From Metarhizium brunneum (lineage: Eukaryota; Ascomycota; Sordariomycetes; Hypocreales; Clavicipitaceae), in assembly GCF_013426205.1 (NCBI RefSeq), contig NC_089425.1:1860001-1924000 (forward strand): 64,000 nt of DNA, in the 5' to 3' direction. Shown here one piece after another: positions 34,012 through 44,724 of this stretch. Within the stretch, counting starts at the first letter, position 1. Each line of letters starts with the position of its first letter. Below the pieces are notes generated by a model that saw only the letters and a list, made by a program, of their open reading frames with translations, was not told the DNA's origin and made no database searches. The position numbers were made by a program, and so were the translations under genes.

Positions 34012-35811
34012 CTATGGATCCTTCTCTGTGTCACCATTTTCAGTAGCCCGCTGCTCACATCTATTCAAAATGGCAACGCCCTCCACATGTCCCGTCTGAG
34101 GAAAGAAATCAAATCCAACAAGGCTCTCAATATCATACCTTGCGCCATCTCCTTCCCCTCTCACCAAAACACCAACATCTCGTGCCTGCGTGTGAACATT
34201 GCAGCTTACATATAGTATTCTCTTTGGCCCGAATGTCCGCAGTTGTCCCAAGAAATCGGCGTCGCAGCCCTTCCGAGGAGGATCCAACACCACCACAGTC
34301 TCGTCAGCGGGGTACGTGACGCTTTTGAAGAGTTCACCAGCATCAGCAGCGATGAACTTGCATCGATCCTCGCCTAGACCGTTGAGAGAAGCGTTGTTGC
34401 GGGCCGAGGCGATGGAATCAGCTGCAATGTCAATGCCCGTCGAGTGCTGAAATACAGAGGAGAGGGTGATGGTGAAGAGGCCGGAGCCAGAGTAGGCGTC
34501 GATGAGGTACCTGATGGGGCTGTTGGATGGAGGGGGGAGGATATGCTCGCGGACATAGGCAGTAAATTTGGGGAGGATGGAGTTGTTGTTTTGGAAGAAT
34601 GACCCGGCGGGGTTTGTGAATGTGTGGCTGCCAATGAATTCGGTTGTGGTGGCCTTGGAGTCTGTCTCGCAGGTTTTGATGTCGATGAAATCGTCGCCTT
34701 CGGTGCGAGCAGTATAGGGAGGCAGTGCGTCTTCCTTTGGTGGTTGATCTCCGTCTTGGGAGTCCTTGGGGTATCTGTGAGTGTTCTCGCGCAGCAGGAT
34801 GGTTGCGCCGCGGTGATAGTTTTGGAACTCGCTCTGCATGCGCTCTCGTTCACGGGTCATGCCTAGTCGTACTGCCGAAGTGCCGATGGGGCAATCTTCA
34901 ATATCGAGGACCCTGCGCTTGCCCTTTTGCATGAAGCCTATGTCCGGGCAGGATTCAAACGAGACCTTGGTAGCCTTTCTCTTGCTTGGTCTAAAGCCCG
35001 GAGGTCCATCAAAGTGCGGCGTCAGCTTGGTGCGGTAACCGTATTGCAGGGGACTCCCAATAGTATCCTGAATAGCCGGGACCAGTTCAGCGGGCAAATT
35101 CGAAAAGTTGCGGTAAGCCTTGTCCAGCACCCTCTTCTTTAGCTTGAGCTGTTCGGCGTAGTCCAGCATCTGGAACTGGCAGCCACCGCACGAAGAGAAG
35201 TACTTGCACTGGATACGAGCATCGTCGCGCAAGGGTGAAGGTTTGACGATGGAAATGAAGTCTGCAACGGTCTGGTGCTCTCGGGGAATGTGACGAAAGA
35301 CTTTGACTTTGGCAATATCTCCTGGTACGGTAAAGGGGACAACGTAGACTTGGTTTGAGCCGGAACGCATGGCGAGACCATCACCGGTGGAGGAGAGCTC
35401 AAGCACTTCTACTTCTGTCTCGGTGCCTTGCTCGGGTAAGAGCTCACTCTCTTGGGTTGTACGACTTGTCTCCTCAGAGTCAGGGCTGAACCCTTTTGAT
35501 GCTAGTAGAGCTTCAATGTCGCGGCGAAGAACCTCCTCTGATGAACCCTCTGTGATGTTCTTCTCCCGCTTCGTCTTCTTCTGCTTCCAGGGCTTGGAGT
35601 TACTACCATCGGCATTGTGTTGGCGTTTGGGGCGTCCTTGGCCATTCTGAGCTTGTACCAGATGTGAGGGGCGTGAGTGCTCTGCCGAAGCGACGGTTGC
35701 CGCAGCTGCTGGAACAGCATTTGGTGTTGATGTCATTGTTGCAAATGGGCGGATAAAAGTGTGCGACGGCAGTTTGACAAGACGGGCTGCAAGACGTCGG
35801 CAGGGTCGCAT
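34012..35811 (-). CDS. TRM2: tRNA (uracil-5-)-methyltransferase Trm2 (TrmA family)
   Basis: A single exon of 599 aa. The first 25 residues are Arg-rich, lack acidic residues and resemble a mitochondrial presequence; a second Met at residue 26 starts an ordinary N-terminus. A TRAM-like beta domain covers about 130-190. Cys202, Cys208 and Cys211 (CKYFSSCGGC) resemble the Fe-S ligands of RumA-type enzymes. The Rossmann methyltransferase domain has YLIDAYSGSGLFTI, DPPRKGCD near 510 and the catalytic Cys537 in RILYVSCN, then GHVEGVAIL. Yeast Trm2 forms m5U54 in the T-loop of tRNA using S-adenosylmethionine. Its 3' end lies 140 bp from that of the convergent UNC-45 gene, so the 3' untranslated regions probably overlap. 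Confidence 0.93.
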   Translation of the reverse strand: MRPCRRLAARLVKLPSHTFIRPFATMTSTPNAVPAAAATVASAEHSRPSHLVQAQNGQGRPKRQHNADGSNSKPWKQKKTKREKNITEGSSEEVLRRDIEALLASKGFSPDSEETSRTTQESELLPEQGTETEVEVLELSSTGDGLAMRSGSNQVYVVPFTVPGDIAKVKVFRHIPREHQTVADFISIVKPSPLRDDARIQCKYFSSCGGCQFQMLDYAEQLKLKKRVLDKAYRNFSNLPAELVPAIQDTIGSPLQYGYRTKLTPHFDGPPGFRPSKRKATKVSFESCPDIGFMQKGKRRVLDIEDCPIGTSAVRLGMTRERERMQSEFQNYHRGATILLRENTHRYPKDSQDGDQPPKEDALPPYTARTEGDDFIDIKTCETDSKATTTEFIGSHTFTNPAGSFFQNNNSILPKFTAYVREHILPPPSNSPIRYLIDAYSGSGLFTITLSSVFQHSTGIDIAADSIASARNNASLNGLGEDRCKFIAADAGELFKSVTYPADETVVVLDPPRKGCDADFLGQLRTFGPKRILYVSCNVHTQARDVGVLVRGEGDGARYDIESLVGFDFFPQTGHVEGVAILNRCEQRATENGDTEKDP

Positions 35812-36540
35812 CTGCGATTATCAATGAAGAAGCGTCGTCTGTTGAGTAAAGCGAGACCCTGGCTAGGATTCTCAATGACTGTTCCAAGCTAATTCATATT
35901 TCCTGTAAGGTTCCAGACAACTGATGTACACGATGCACTTGTATCGAGGTACGAAACATGTTTGCAGACGTTCAACATTGAAAAAGAAAAAAAATGCTGT
36001 CAGCCAATGACGTTGCTTACCATGCGTGGAAACGGGCTCTCTACCATTGGCCAGCGGCGCCTGCGCCTTGCATTGCAACTTGCTTTTTTGGTCTGGTTCG
36101 GTCCTTCCGTGCCGCCAGGCGCGTGGTCAGTAACTGGCGGCGCGTGACCTTGGCCAGAGACCGTTATCGGTCATGGCTCCAACTAGTATATGGGGAACCT
36201 GGTCTGGCTGGTCTGGCTTTGACCGAGTTTCGTCTGTTCCGGCCATGCCAGATCCCGGATTTGAACTGTTCTAGAAACACAGTTGAACGGGGAATATAAT
36301 TCCTGGCACAGCCTGGCTGGGTTTTTTCTTCTTTCTTCTTTTTTTGAATCTTTTGGCACTTTGGCCACGTCGCCTTCTCATAGTAAACGGCCAACGCAGG
36401 CAGCTAGGCTCAAGAGCCGCGAGTCGGCGCTGATGCCAATCTTGACTCCAATAATCTGCCTTCCTTTTCCGTCCATCTTGACGCAATGAGTGAGGCTTCC
36501 CCATGATGTTGATACAAACGAAGAAAACCCACTTACAACC
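35812..36540. other. Divergent promoter region between Trm2 and gamma-glutamyltransferase
   Basis: Gene-free; it contains a pyrimidine tract near 36320-36350 and several CTGG-rich stretches near 36200. No gene or clear regulatory site is seen. Confidence 0.55.
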
Positions 36541-38696
36541 ATGGTAGAAACCCTCATGCCGCACCTCGCCCGGTTGCTCCTGGCCTCTCTCGCAAACTAT
36601 GGCTTCACTCATGCCAGTGCCTTGCCGGAAGTTGTCTTTAGACCAACCACAGATGGATCCCTTGGTGCCGTTGCTAGCGAGAGTGCCGAGTGCAGTGCTA
36701 TTGGCAGAGACTTGTTGGCTCGAGGCGTGAGGCTTTCTCCGCCATCTTATCGCATGGACTCTGCTGACTCTCAGGCCAACAGGGCAATGCTGCAGATGCC
36801 CTGGTAGGGACCACATTTTGTGTCGGCGTCATCGGCATGTACCACTCTGGCATTGGCGGAGGTGGATTCGCAATGGTCCGTGACTCCGCGGGTAACTATG
36901 AGGCAGTCGACTTTAGAGAAGCTGCTCCTGCAGCAGGCCATGAGGATATGTATCAGGGCAATGTCCGTGGAAGCATATACGGCGGCCTAGCTGTGGGAGT
37001 ACCAAGTGAGGTTCTCGGGCTGGAATACATTCATAGCAAATATGGTGTATGCTCCATCTCCTACTTTCCTATCATGTTCATGTTCATGTTCCTGTTCCTG
37101 TTCCTGTTGCTAACTCGCCCATGTAGTCACTGCCATGGAAGACCGTCATGCAAGGCGCCATTCATGTGGCCCGCCACGGCTTCAGGGGTATACATTTCCG
37201 ATGCCCCGATGCCCAAGGTTCATGGAAATAATTGGTTACTGACAAACAAGTTTTCAAGTTTCAAACGATTTAGTACGCTACGTCGAGCGCGCTGTCAAGG
37301 AGAGGCCCAATTTTTTGGTGGAGGATCCTAACTGGGCACAAGACTTTGCCCCCAACGGTTCGTTCGCCCAAACGTTAACGTGCCATACGTTTGCTTACGA
37401 GTATACAGGGAGTCTTCTCCAGGTCGGCGAGATAATGACAAGAAAGCGTTATGCCAAGTATGTTTGTTTCTTTCACGCCTTTCTCCTCAAAACTAATACA
37501 TTCGTCCCAGCACTCTGGAGAAGATTGCAAATCAAGGCTCCAAGGTCTTTTACACAGGCGAACTCGGTGCGCTATTCGCTCCTTACTTACGTTTCAAAAT
37601 GCTATCAGGCTGACACACATTCAGCGGAAACATTGGTCAACTACATCCAACAAACAAACGGCACCCTGACATTGTCCGACTTCAAAAACTACAAAGTTAT
37701 AAGTCGGCCTGTCAAAAACGTCACCTACCGTGGCCTCCATCTGTACACTATGGGCACTCCTGCCAGCGGTTCTATAACTCTCAACATTCTCAAAATCATG
37801 GAGCAGTTCGACGTAGCAGACTCGAAAGACACGAATCTCACATCTCATCGCTTTGTAGAAGCCATGCGCTTTGGGTACGGCGCTCGTGCTGAGCTTGGCG
37901 ATCCAGCGTTTGTGGAGGGGCTAGATGAATACGAAGCGCATCTGTTAGATGCGGCTCACGCCAAGCAGATTAGGGAGCGTATTTCTGATGAGCAGACTCT
38001 CCCGGTGAGGGAGTATGATCCCAAGGGTGTGGCATTGCCCGAGAGTCACGGGACGTCGCATATCGTCACGGCTGATAGGTCTGGGATGGCCACGTCGCTT
38101 ACTACGACTGTGAATTTATTGTTTGGTGCGCGGATCATGGACCCATCATCCGGTATTATTTTGTACGTTCTCCCCTTCTTCCTCCACGTATCATGGCCAC
38201 CAATTACACGTCAGTCTAATATTTTGATAGAAACAACGAAATGAATGACTTTTCCATACCCGGTGTTCCCAATGAATTCGGCTTCCAACCCTCCGTCGCC
38301 AACTTCATTCGCCCCGGAAAACGGCCCCTATCCAGCGTGGCCCCTGTCATCGCCGCATTTCCCGACGGCAAGCTGTTTGCCACTGTTGGAGCAGCGGGTG
38401 GTTCTCGCATCATTTCTTCCACTACAAGTGCTCTATGGCGTACCATTGAGCAAGGGATGACCATGAAAGAGGCGCTTCGCGAGCCGCGTCTTCACGACCA
38501 AGTGATGCCGAATACTCTACTTCTGGAATATGGATTTGATGCTGAAACGGCGGCAGGGCTCGGGGAGAGGAAGCACAATATTACGTGGGTGGGACCAGGT
38601 TTGAGTGCTGTTCAGGGTATTAGGAGGCTGCGCGATGGGTCATTTGAAGCGGCGAGCGAGCCTAGACAGAAGAATAGCGGAGGCTTTACAATATAG
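36541..38696 (+). CDS. Gamma-glutamyltransferase (glutathione hydrolase)
   Basis: Eight exons (36541-36726, 36783-37046, 37127-37187, 37259-37357, 37409-37457, 37511-37566, 37625-38162, 38231-38696) give 572 aa with consistent phases. Residues 1-27 look like a signal peptide or anchor. Motifs are RGGNAADALVGTTFCVGVIG, HSGIGGGGFAMVRD, RYVERAVKERPNFLVEDP, MGTPASGSITLN and the nucleophile Thr382 in ESHGTSHIVTAD, with the small-subunit motif LNNEMNDFSIPG after it. The Thr is where the proenzyme cleaves itself, leaving a 191-residue small subunit. The enzyme breaks the gamma-glutamyl bond of glutathione outside the cytosol or in the vacuole. Intron 4 (37358-37408) is 51 nt, a multiple of three and free of stops; it is called an intron because family members read APNG-xLLQxG. 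Confidence 0.88.
37074..37110 (+). repeat. GTTCAT/GTTCCT hexamer repeat in an intron
   Basis: About six units of GTTCAT or GTTCCT in intron 2 of the gamma-glutamyltransferase gene form a pyrimidine-rich tract before the acceptor. Confidence 0.75.
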
Positions 38697-38969
38697 ATAT
38701 ATATGCATATATAACACCCCTACCCCTAGATTAGAATTGTATATCCATTTCTTGCTGCACATGTATTTCTCTCAGCGATATGACGTCTATGTTGTTAGGC
38801 TACACATTGTAGCAAGCAGAGGTTCACTCCGCACCAATATCTCACCCGTCCCTCAGGGGCAAAAAGAAGGAAGAAAAGACATCTCTGGGAAATATAAAGA
38901 AATCAAAATGCACGGAAAATCGGGGTATCTCCAGGTCTATATGTAATCTTAGCCAGACATTATGAAATC

Positions 38970-40805
38970 TTATTTTCTCATTGCCACCAGACGGCTCGTT
39001 TCATCAACCCATTTCTTGGCGAACTCTTCCTCGGTGAATCTAATGGCTGACTTGCGAGCGCGCCTGCGCATAGCCAGAGGGTTAGGCTGTGACAAAGCCT
39101 TTTCAAAGCCTTCGGCAAACTCTTCTTCGTTGGTTGCGTGGTAGCCTTGGAAGAAAGATGTTAGCTAAACCTATTACTCTTCAGCGAAAAGGGGCCCTTA
39201 CCAGTTGGTTCTCCATCCACCTCTATGACTATGTCGAGCTTTGGTCCCCCACTGTTATGAACAACTGAAATGAGACCCGCCGCCTGGTACTCAACTACAC
39301 CTATACCAAAGTGCTCGTTCCACATGCCGTTGACGCCGACAGAGGCCTTTCTCAACCACTCCAGAATTTCTGGCCATGAAGCATCAAGATGGAACACGAT
39401 CTGGTCCTTGATGCCGAGCTCGTTAACAAGGAGTCTCAGTTGGTACACCTTCTTGGAATCCTGATCGTCTCGCACGCTGCCGATAAGAACAAGTCGCGCC
39501 TTCTCGGCAGCCTTGGTCTTTGTTTTTAAGAACTTTGCAAAGGACTGCAAGACGAGTTGATGGTTCTTCTCGGGTCGAAATTGAGCAATATACACAAGGA
39601 CCTGTTCTCGATTCTTCTCACTCGCCTCAGATACTTCCACTTCTTGTTCCAGCTCGCGAACAGCCACGGGTGGGTATACGACTGCAATAGGATTGTTTCT
39701 GTCCTTTTGGACTCTATGCGGTCCCCATAAGCTCTTGACATGACCCTGCGTCCAAGTAGAGTTGGTCATGACGACGTCAATCGAGGAGCCAACCCACGAA
39801 TAGATCATGGCAAATAAGCGCCAGTATGTCTTCTTGGCAAAACCACGAGTTCCCTGACCCTGACCGGCATTTACTCCTTGCGATCCCACCACAGAAGTCG
39901 GGTCAAGAGAGTCAAGCATGTCGGTCGAAATGGTAGGGTAGTGGACATAGGCGCCGGTAGGGACGTTTCGAAAGAGAAACTTGCATAGGCCCAGAGCAAA
40001 TGCGTATCCCATTGTGTCAATAAAAATATCCGGAACAAGCAAGGAAAAGGCATCCCAAGCTAAAATCATGGAGCCAACTGATTGTCCGAGCAAGGTGAAG
40101 TGTGGCCAACTCGAAGCAAGAACCCAATGGCGTTTGGAAAGGTATAGGAATTGGACAGTTGGCGGGTGAAGGTGAATATTAAATCGACTCTGTATCAAAG
40201 TTAGGAAGGCCAGAACAAACGTGCGAATGGTATGATTGAAAGTGATCAAGCGAACCTCAACACGACGCAGTATGGCGTCCTTGGTTACATCATGATCTCC
40301 CGTGTATACGACGCACTTGGCTCTCGGCCAGCGATCCTGAGTGGCGCGAATAGCAGCCCACAGCACCCGCTCCCCGCCACCGCCAGCATTGCTATGCTGG
40401 TTGTCAGCCTTTGGTCGACGGCTATGTGGTGATGTGGTGGACATACCAAAAGGGGTGGAAGAATCCAATGATGCCATTCCAGTCCTTGGCCCCAGTCTTC
40501 AGATGGCTATGGCCAACAGCTTCCCACTCCTCATTAGAGCTCGTCTTCTTAGGTTCGGGGTTCTCTTTGCAGTATTTTTCGTCCTCCTCGTCCATCACAG
40601 AGAGAAGTTGTGTTCGCCGGCCCTCGGTTCTCTTGCGTAGTATGAAACCCAGACACCGACCAACTCGATTCGCAACGACGGGGGCGAAGACGACGAAGAG
40701 GAATGGCGACGAGGCCAAGAGTGTCACAGCTATTGCAAGCGTCTTGGGGTCCAGGCCAAAGGAAAACGGGCCTTGAGCCGCCGGCGTTGTGCAGGTATCG
40801 GCCAT
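38970..40805 (-). CDS. ALG11: GDP-Man:Man3GlcNAc2-PP-Dol alpha-1,2-mannosyltransferase Alg11
   Basis: Exons 40805-40447, 40391-39202 and 39145-38970 (introns 55 and 56 nt) give 574 aa. A membrane segment covers about residues 25-48 (TLAIAVTLLASSPFLFVVFA). The first intron splits the Cys codon of the hallmark HPFCNAGGGGERVLWAA. Next come ALGLCKFLFRNVPTGAYVHYP and the GT4 domain with VLVYIAQFRPEKNHQL and the EX7E motif NEHFGIGVVEYQAAG. Alg11 adds the fourth and fifth mannoses to the dolichol-linked oligosaccharide on the cytosolic face of the ER. The C-terminus (FTEEEFAKKWVDE) is also conserved. It converges with the gamma-glutamyltransferase gene, 273 bp apart. Confidence 0.95.
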
Positions 40806-42065
40806 GGCGGGCAAAGGTAAGGCGGTAGGTGGGAGACGGCAGACGGAAGCCAGTTGGCCGGGTTGGTGATGGAAAACAGGGAGGGAAAAGATATGCAAAC
40901 TCTAGAGAAACGGCGGCGGCATCTGCATTGCGGTTTGAAGATTAGGCATGGCCCGTTGCCGTGGAAAGAAAACGAGTGGCAAAGGAGGAAAGGGGAGTCG
41001 GACGGATTGAAGGAGTCGAGACGTCGAGATGTGGCCAGCTTTCAGATTGCCGTACATGTGGTGCTCCGACAAGTAGACGATGGAGCACAAGCAGCTAGCG
41101 AACATTGAATGGTGGGGGAACGAACGGAAAGATCCAGTGTACTTTTTATAGCCACCAGTGGTGCCATCGGTGTCATCGGCGCCCCTCAATGGCGAGAGCT
41201 TGATCAAATGATGATGCTTGCCTGTTTCGCACGTCCATGTCGACGACGGCACCGACAGTTGACCACTGGCAGGTCAACGTTGATGAACATCGATATCAAT
41301 GAAGCCCAGTGCCCCGTGCCCCGTGCTCCGCCGGTTGCCCATCAGAGTCACACCGAAGCACCCCGTGCTGCCCTCGATATTCAATGTTGTGTCTGCATGT
41401 GGTCTGGTGGTCCCTGCAGCTCCTTGAAGTGCCCTGAAGCGTCGACTCCATGTCCTGCACATGCAGCGCCCTGCCCCTGGCCATGTCACCCACCACATGT
41501 GCAGACTGCTCGCTGCCCGCTACAGTGGGTTATAGTTGACATGTACCCGCCCCGTGTGGCGCTGAGGTGGCCGCCAGCCCAGTTCCCCAGCCGTCAACGT
41601 TGCAGTAGGGCCAGTTGAGATGTCCGCAACTGCCTGGGCCACGGAGCTGATACCAGACAGCATGGAATATTCAACACTTCCTGTTCCATGGTTTCCGTCT
41701 AAGTAGTTAACTGCTCAGTTATCCGAGTACTAACACGCATCACAAATCATGACAAATACTGCCTCGCCTATTCACAGAATATCAAGGCGGTGTCCGTTAT
41801 ACAAGGCCCCAATTGTGCCTGGTGTCAGTGATACTTGCCCCGTACATACTCCGTACATACACATAATATGTACCAAGCCTTTAGAAAGACCCACCCACAA
41901 GGCATTGTTCAAATGTTACCCCTGTTACTTGAGCCTCAAATGATCACATTCATTCAATGTTCTGGACCTCACGCCTGCTTCTTCACACTCCAACCGCAAC
42001 TCACGACCAGTCAGAGATCAACCCCTTCTCGCCGATATCGCCATTAGCCTCAACCATGGCACATC
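40806..42065. other. Divergent promoter region between Alg11 and COX18
   Basis: Gene-free over 1.26 kb. One TACTCCGTA copy starts at 41847, about 220 bp before COX18. A stretch at 41310-41350 repeats GTGCCCCGTGC-like units. Confidence 0.55.
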
Positions 42066-42082
42066 ATGCCGGCATTCCATAG
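42056..42082 (+). promoter_or_regulatory. 8-codon uORF overlapping the COX18 start
   Basis: ATG at 42056 in a strong context (CAACCATGG) opens an 8-codon frame ending TAG at 42080-42082, past the main ATG at 42066 and out of frame with it. Confidence 0.5.
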
Positions 42083-43112
42083 ATCAGCGTCAAAACTTAT
42101 CCCCCTGACAAGAGCCTCCGCAAGACCACCAACTCATCTCGTCTCGAAACCTCAACTCAACCCTCTCACGCGACGCCAATTTCACCTCTCAGCCGTAGGA
42201 GATGCCGTTGTCTTCACGGCAAACAGTATCTCGTCCATCCACACCGCCGGAATCCCATGGTACTTGTCCATCCCGCTCGTCGCTCTCGGAGTGAACTTCT
42301 CCTTCCGCCTGCCCATCCAATACTACACAAGGCAGCTGGTAATTAAAAGAAGCGCCCTGAACCCGCTCGTATCAGCATGGAGCTCACGTCACGCCGTTTC
42401 CACTCCAAGGGGAAGTAGCGAGCATGCGGAGCGTCTTTGGAAGCTGCGCGTCGCAGGGTTGACGGAGAAGTCCCGCAAGAGGATATACAAGACGTTCCGG
42501 GTGCAGCGGTGGAAGACGCTGGCGCCGTTTCTAAGCATGGTGCCGTTTGTCGTCGTCTCGGAGGCTCTGAGACGGCTTTGCGGCGCTCCCATGGGGTGGA
42601 TAAGTCATTCGATTGGGTTGGCGAATATGGACAAGGTGTCTGCTACCTTGTCGGATGCGAGTGGTTTGTTCGACGAGGGACTCGCGCATGGCGGGTGTCT
42701 GTGGTTTGCCGACTTGACAGCCATGGACCCTTACTATGTTCTGCCGATGCTGTGTTCGGCCTTGTTGGCGCGAACGTCTTGGGGGAGGCTGTCCAAGGAT
42801 CAGCTGGGCGTCCTGTTGAGTCTTGACGGGTCCCGGGCGCCAAAGACGCCGATGGCGAGGATACAGACGGGCATCGGCCGGGCACTGCTCTTGATTCCAC
42901 TGTTTCCTATGTTGTTTGCGGATCTTCCAAGCGCTATTTTCTTGTACTGGGCGACTACGTTTGCGCTCAACGACGTGAATGAGTCCATCTTGGAGAGGGC
43001 TATTCCCAAGCAGGCTCCCAAGCTCAAAATGGTGCAGAGAATACCTCCCGCATTGCCGTATTTACGGGGAAGTCACGGAGACGCGAGCAAAGGTGCAGGG
43101 TCAGTGCACTAG
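42066..43112 (+). CDS. COX18: Mitochondrial inner membrane insertase COX18 (Oxa1/YidC family)
   Basis: A single exon of 348 aa. The first 40 residues are rich in Arg, Ser and Thr without acidic residues, a mitochondrial presequence. The Oxa1/YidC core starts at HTAGIPWYLSIPLVALGVNF, with RLPIQYYTRQLVIKR, a basic loop (RLWKLRVAGLTEKSRKRIYK), WKTLAPFLSMVPFVVVSEALR and, at the end, LPSAIFLYWATTFALNDVN. Four or five membrane segments can be drawn. In yeast Cox18 translocates the C-terminal tail of Cox2 over the inner membrane during cytochrome oxidase assembly. The protein could be another Oxa1 paralogue, but size and sequence favour COX18. Confidence 0.87.
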   Translation: MPAFHRSASKLIPLTRASARPPTHLVSKPQLNPLTRRQFHLSAVGDAVVFTANSISSIHTAGIPWYLSIPLVALGVNFSFRLPIQYYTRQLVIKRSALNPLVSAWSSRHAVSTPRGSSEHAERLWKLRVAGLTEKSRKRIYKTFRVQRWKTLAPFLSMVPFVVVSEALRRLCGAPMGWISHSIGLANMDKVSATLSDASGLFDEGLAHGGCLWFADLTAMDPYYVLPMLCSALLARTSWGRLSKDQLGVLLSLDGSRAPKTPMARIQTGIGRALLLIPLFPMLFADLPSAIFLYWATTFALNDVNESILERAIPKQAPKLKMVQRIPPALPYLRGSHGDASKGAGSVH

Positions 43113-43319
43113 GGATGTAGTATTGGGATTTATTGGCATGGAAAAGACGGGCTTTGGAAAAATGCCGACCCTCTCTTGTACATTATTATAATCATCATCA
43201 GGCTGTGTACACATGAACAAACATAAGAAAGAATAACCCCCACCCGTAAACTCCAAACTTTGCGAAATGGAAAAACTGGGAAACAGACAGCTCTATTGCA
43301 CGTCTTGGCTCTGATACAT

Positions 43320-44195
43320 CTATCCCAGAACAATCGCCAAGATGACAATCGTCAGAATAACAGCAAGAATGAGAAGCAAGCAGCAGCTCTTGTTCCGAGC
43401 AGCCTTTTGATACCTCGCCGCTTGGCGGGTCTCTCTCTCGGCCCCCATGGTGGAATCGTACGTGTTGTCCACATTTTCGGCAATGGTACGGATGCTCTCA
43501 TCCTGCTCTGAGACCATGTGTGCCACTTGGCGGAACAAGACATTCAAATCGCCAACGCCCTGCTCAATGTTGCGAATCTCCTCCTCTCGCTCGACGATGA
43601 GGGCTTCCTGAAAGTCCACTTCGTGTTGGGGTGCCATGTGCGACAGTTCTTGCTGCTGCAGAAGTTGCTGCTGCTCCTGAGTGGCGCCGCCCTCTCCGTG
43701 TCCGTGAGCATGTTCGGATTCGTGGGCTGCTCTAGCGGCGCTGACGGATGCCTTTTCCCTGTCCAAAGCCTTTCTCTGTAGATCCTGAAACTCTTGGAGG
43801 GCCGCTTGGAAATCGCTGGATACCTTGGTTTGCTCATATTTTTGCTGTTTCTATGCATCTTGTTAGCCGAGATATACTGGGGAGAGGCACATATATATAT
43901 ATATATCGGCTCGACGAACCGTAAGGTCCTCCCAGGTCTGCAGTCGCTTCACGCCCTCGCCAATCTCTCTGCAAAGGTTTCGTGCAGTCTCCATGGTCTT
44001 GTGCACGCGCTCGCGCAGGCGAGGCGTGTCCTTCTTGGTGCCCAGGACGCCGACATTCTTGTAAAGGTCGCGGTTACTGGTTAATAGCGTCTGCAACTTG
44101 GTCTTGAGTTCTCGCTGGAGGTGCTGGAAGTCCGGGTCGTCACTGTACCCGCCTTGCTGGCCGGACTCGAGGTTGGAGAGTTGATCGTACGACAT
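43320..44195 (-). CDS. PEP12: Endosomal t-SNARE, Pep12-like syntaxin
   Basis: Exons 44195-43920 and 43850-43320 (69-nt intron, phase 0) give 268 aa. Exon 1 carries the N-terminal helical domain (MSYDQLSNLESGQ, then LKTKLQTLLTSNRDLYKNVG and TMETARNLCREIGEGVKRLQ). Exon 2 has a Gln-rich linker, the Qa-SNARE helix with zero-layer Gln (ALIVEREEEIRNIEQGVGDL, then FRQVAHMVSEQDESI) and a C-terminal membrane anchor (CCLLLILAVILTIVILAIVL). Pep12 acts at the late endosome/prevacuole in Golgi-to-vacuole traffic; Vam3 or Tlg2 types are less likely from the sequence. The intron uses GTTCGT as donor and contains an AT dinucleotide repeat. Confidence 0.88.
43890..43907. repeat. AT dinucleotide repeat in the syntaxin intron
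   Basis: About eight AT units lie between the donor and acceptor of the 69-nt intron of the syntaxin gene, filling about a quarter of it. Confidence 0.85.
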
Positions 44196-44724
44196 GTCGG
44201 CGCTCGCTACGCTGGGCGATGCTGGGACCAAAAGAGAAATAGACTCTCACAGCGGGGGAAATGCTGCGCGGCTGTAGACGATACGAGCAAATGTGAATGT
44301 GATGTGTTGGAGGGAGTGCTGCCCTCCGGACCCTACGTAACCTCCGCAACAAGATCAACGACCCATCAAACGGAGAATGCGTCAGTCGACAAAAGAGTGG
44401 GGCACCGTCGTGCGTGAAGCTTGGGCCGGTGCCTGTTCAAGCTGCCCCTGTCAACTGTTGGCGTGGGGGCAGTGAAGGGCAATTGAGGCCATTATCAGCA
44501 CGTGATTGATATCAGATAGTTGCTGGATCCCTATCCTTCTGTGGCCTTGGGCCTGGATGCGCATGCCCGCTAATGAGTGCTGTCGGTATTGCGGCTCCAC
44601 AGCTGGGCGCGTTGCCATTGTGCCAGACACTTTGACTCTGGTGTTTTTTTATTTACCTGTTGGCGACCTCAACCCCAGTCACCTTGAACCTCTTCCCATC
44701 GGGCAATGCGAATGCGCCGTCATC
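44196..44724. other. Divergent promoter region between the syntaxin and Ndc1 genes
   Basis: 529 bp shared by two divergent genes. An out-of-frame ATG at 44706 opens a 26-codon frame that runs over the Ndc1 start and ends at 44786. No other gene is seen. Confidence 0.6.

Noticed and set aside
37315..38244. Continuous frame over introns 4 to 7 of gamma-glutamyltransferase as one exon
   Set aside because: The stretches between 37458 and 37624 read out of family sequence; splicing restores TLEKIANQG and GELAETLV with correct phases.
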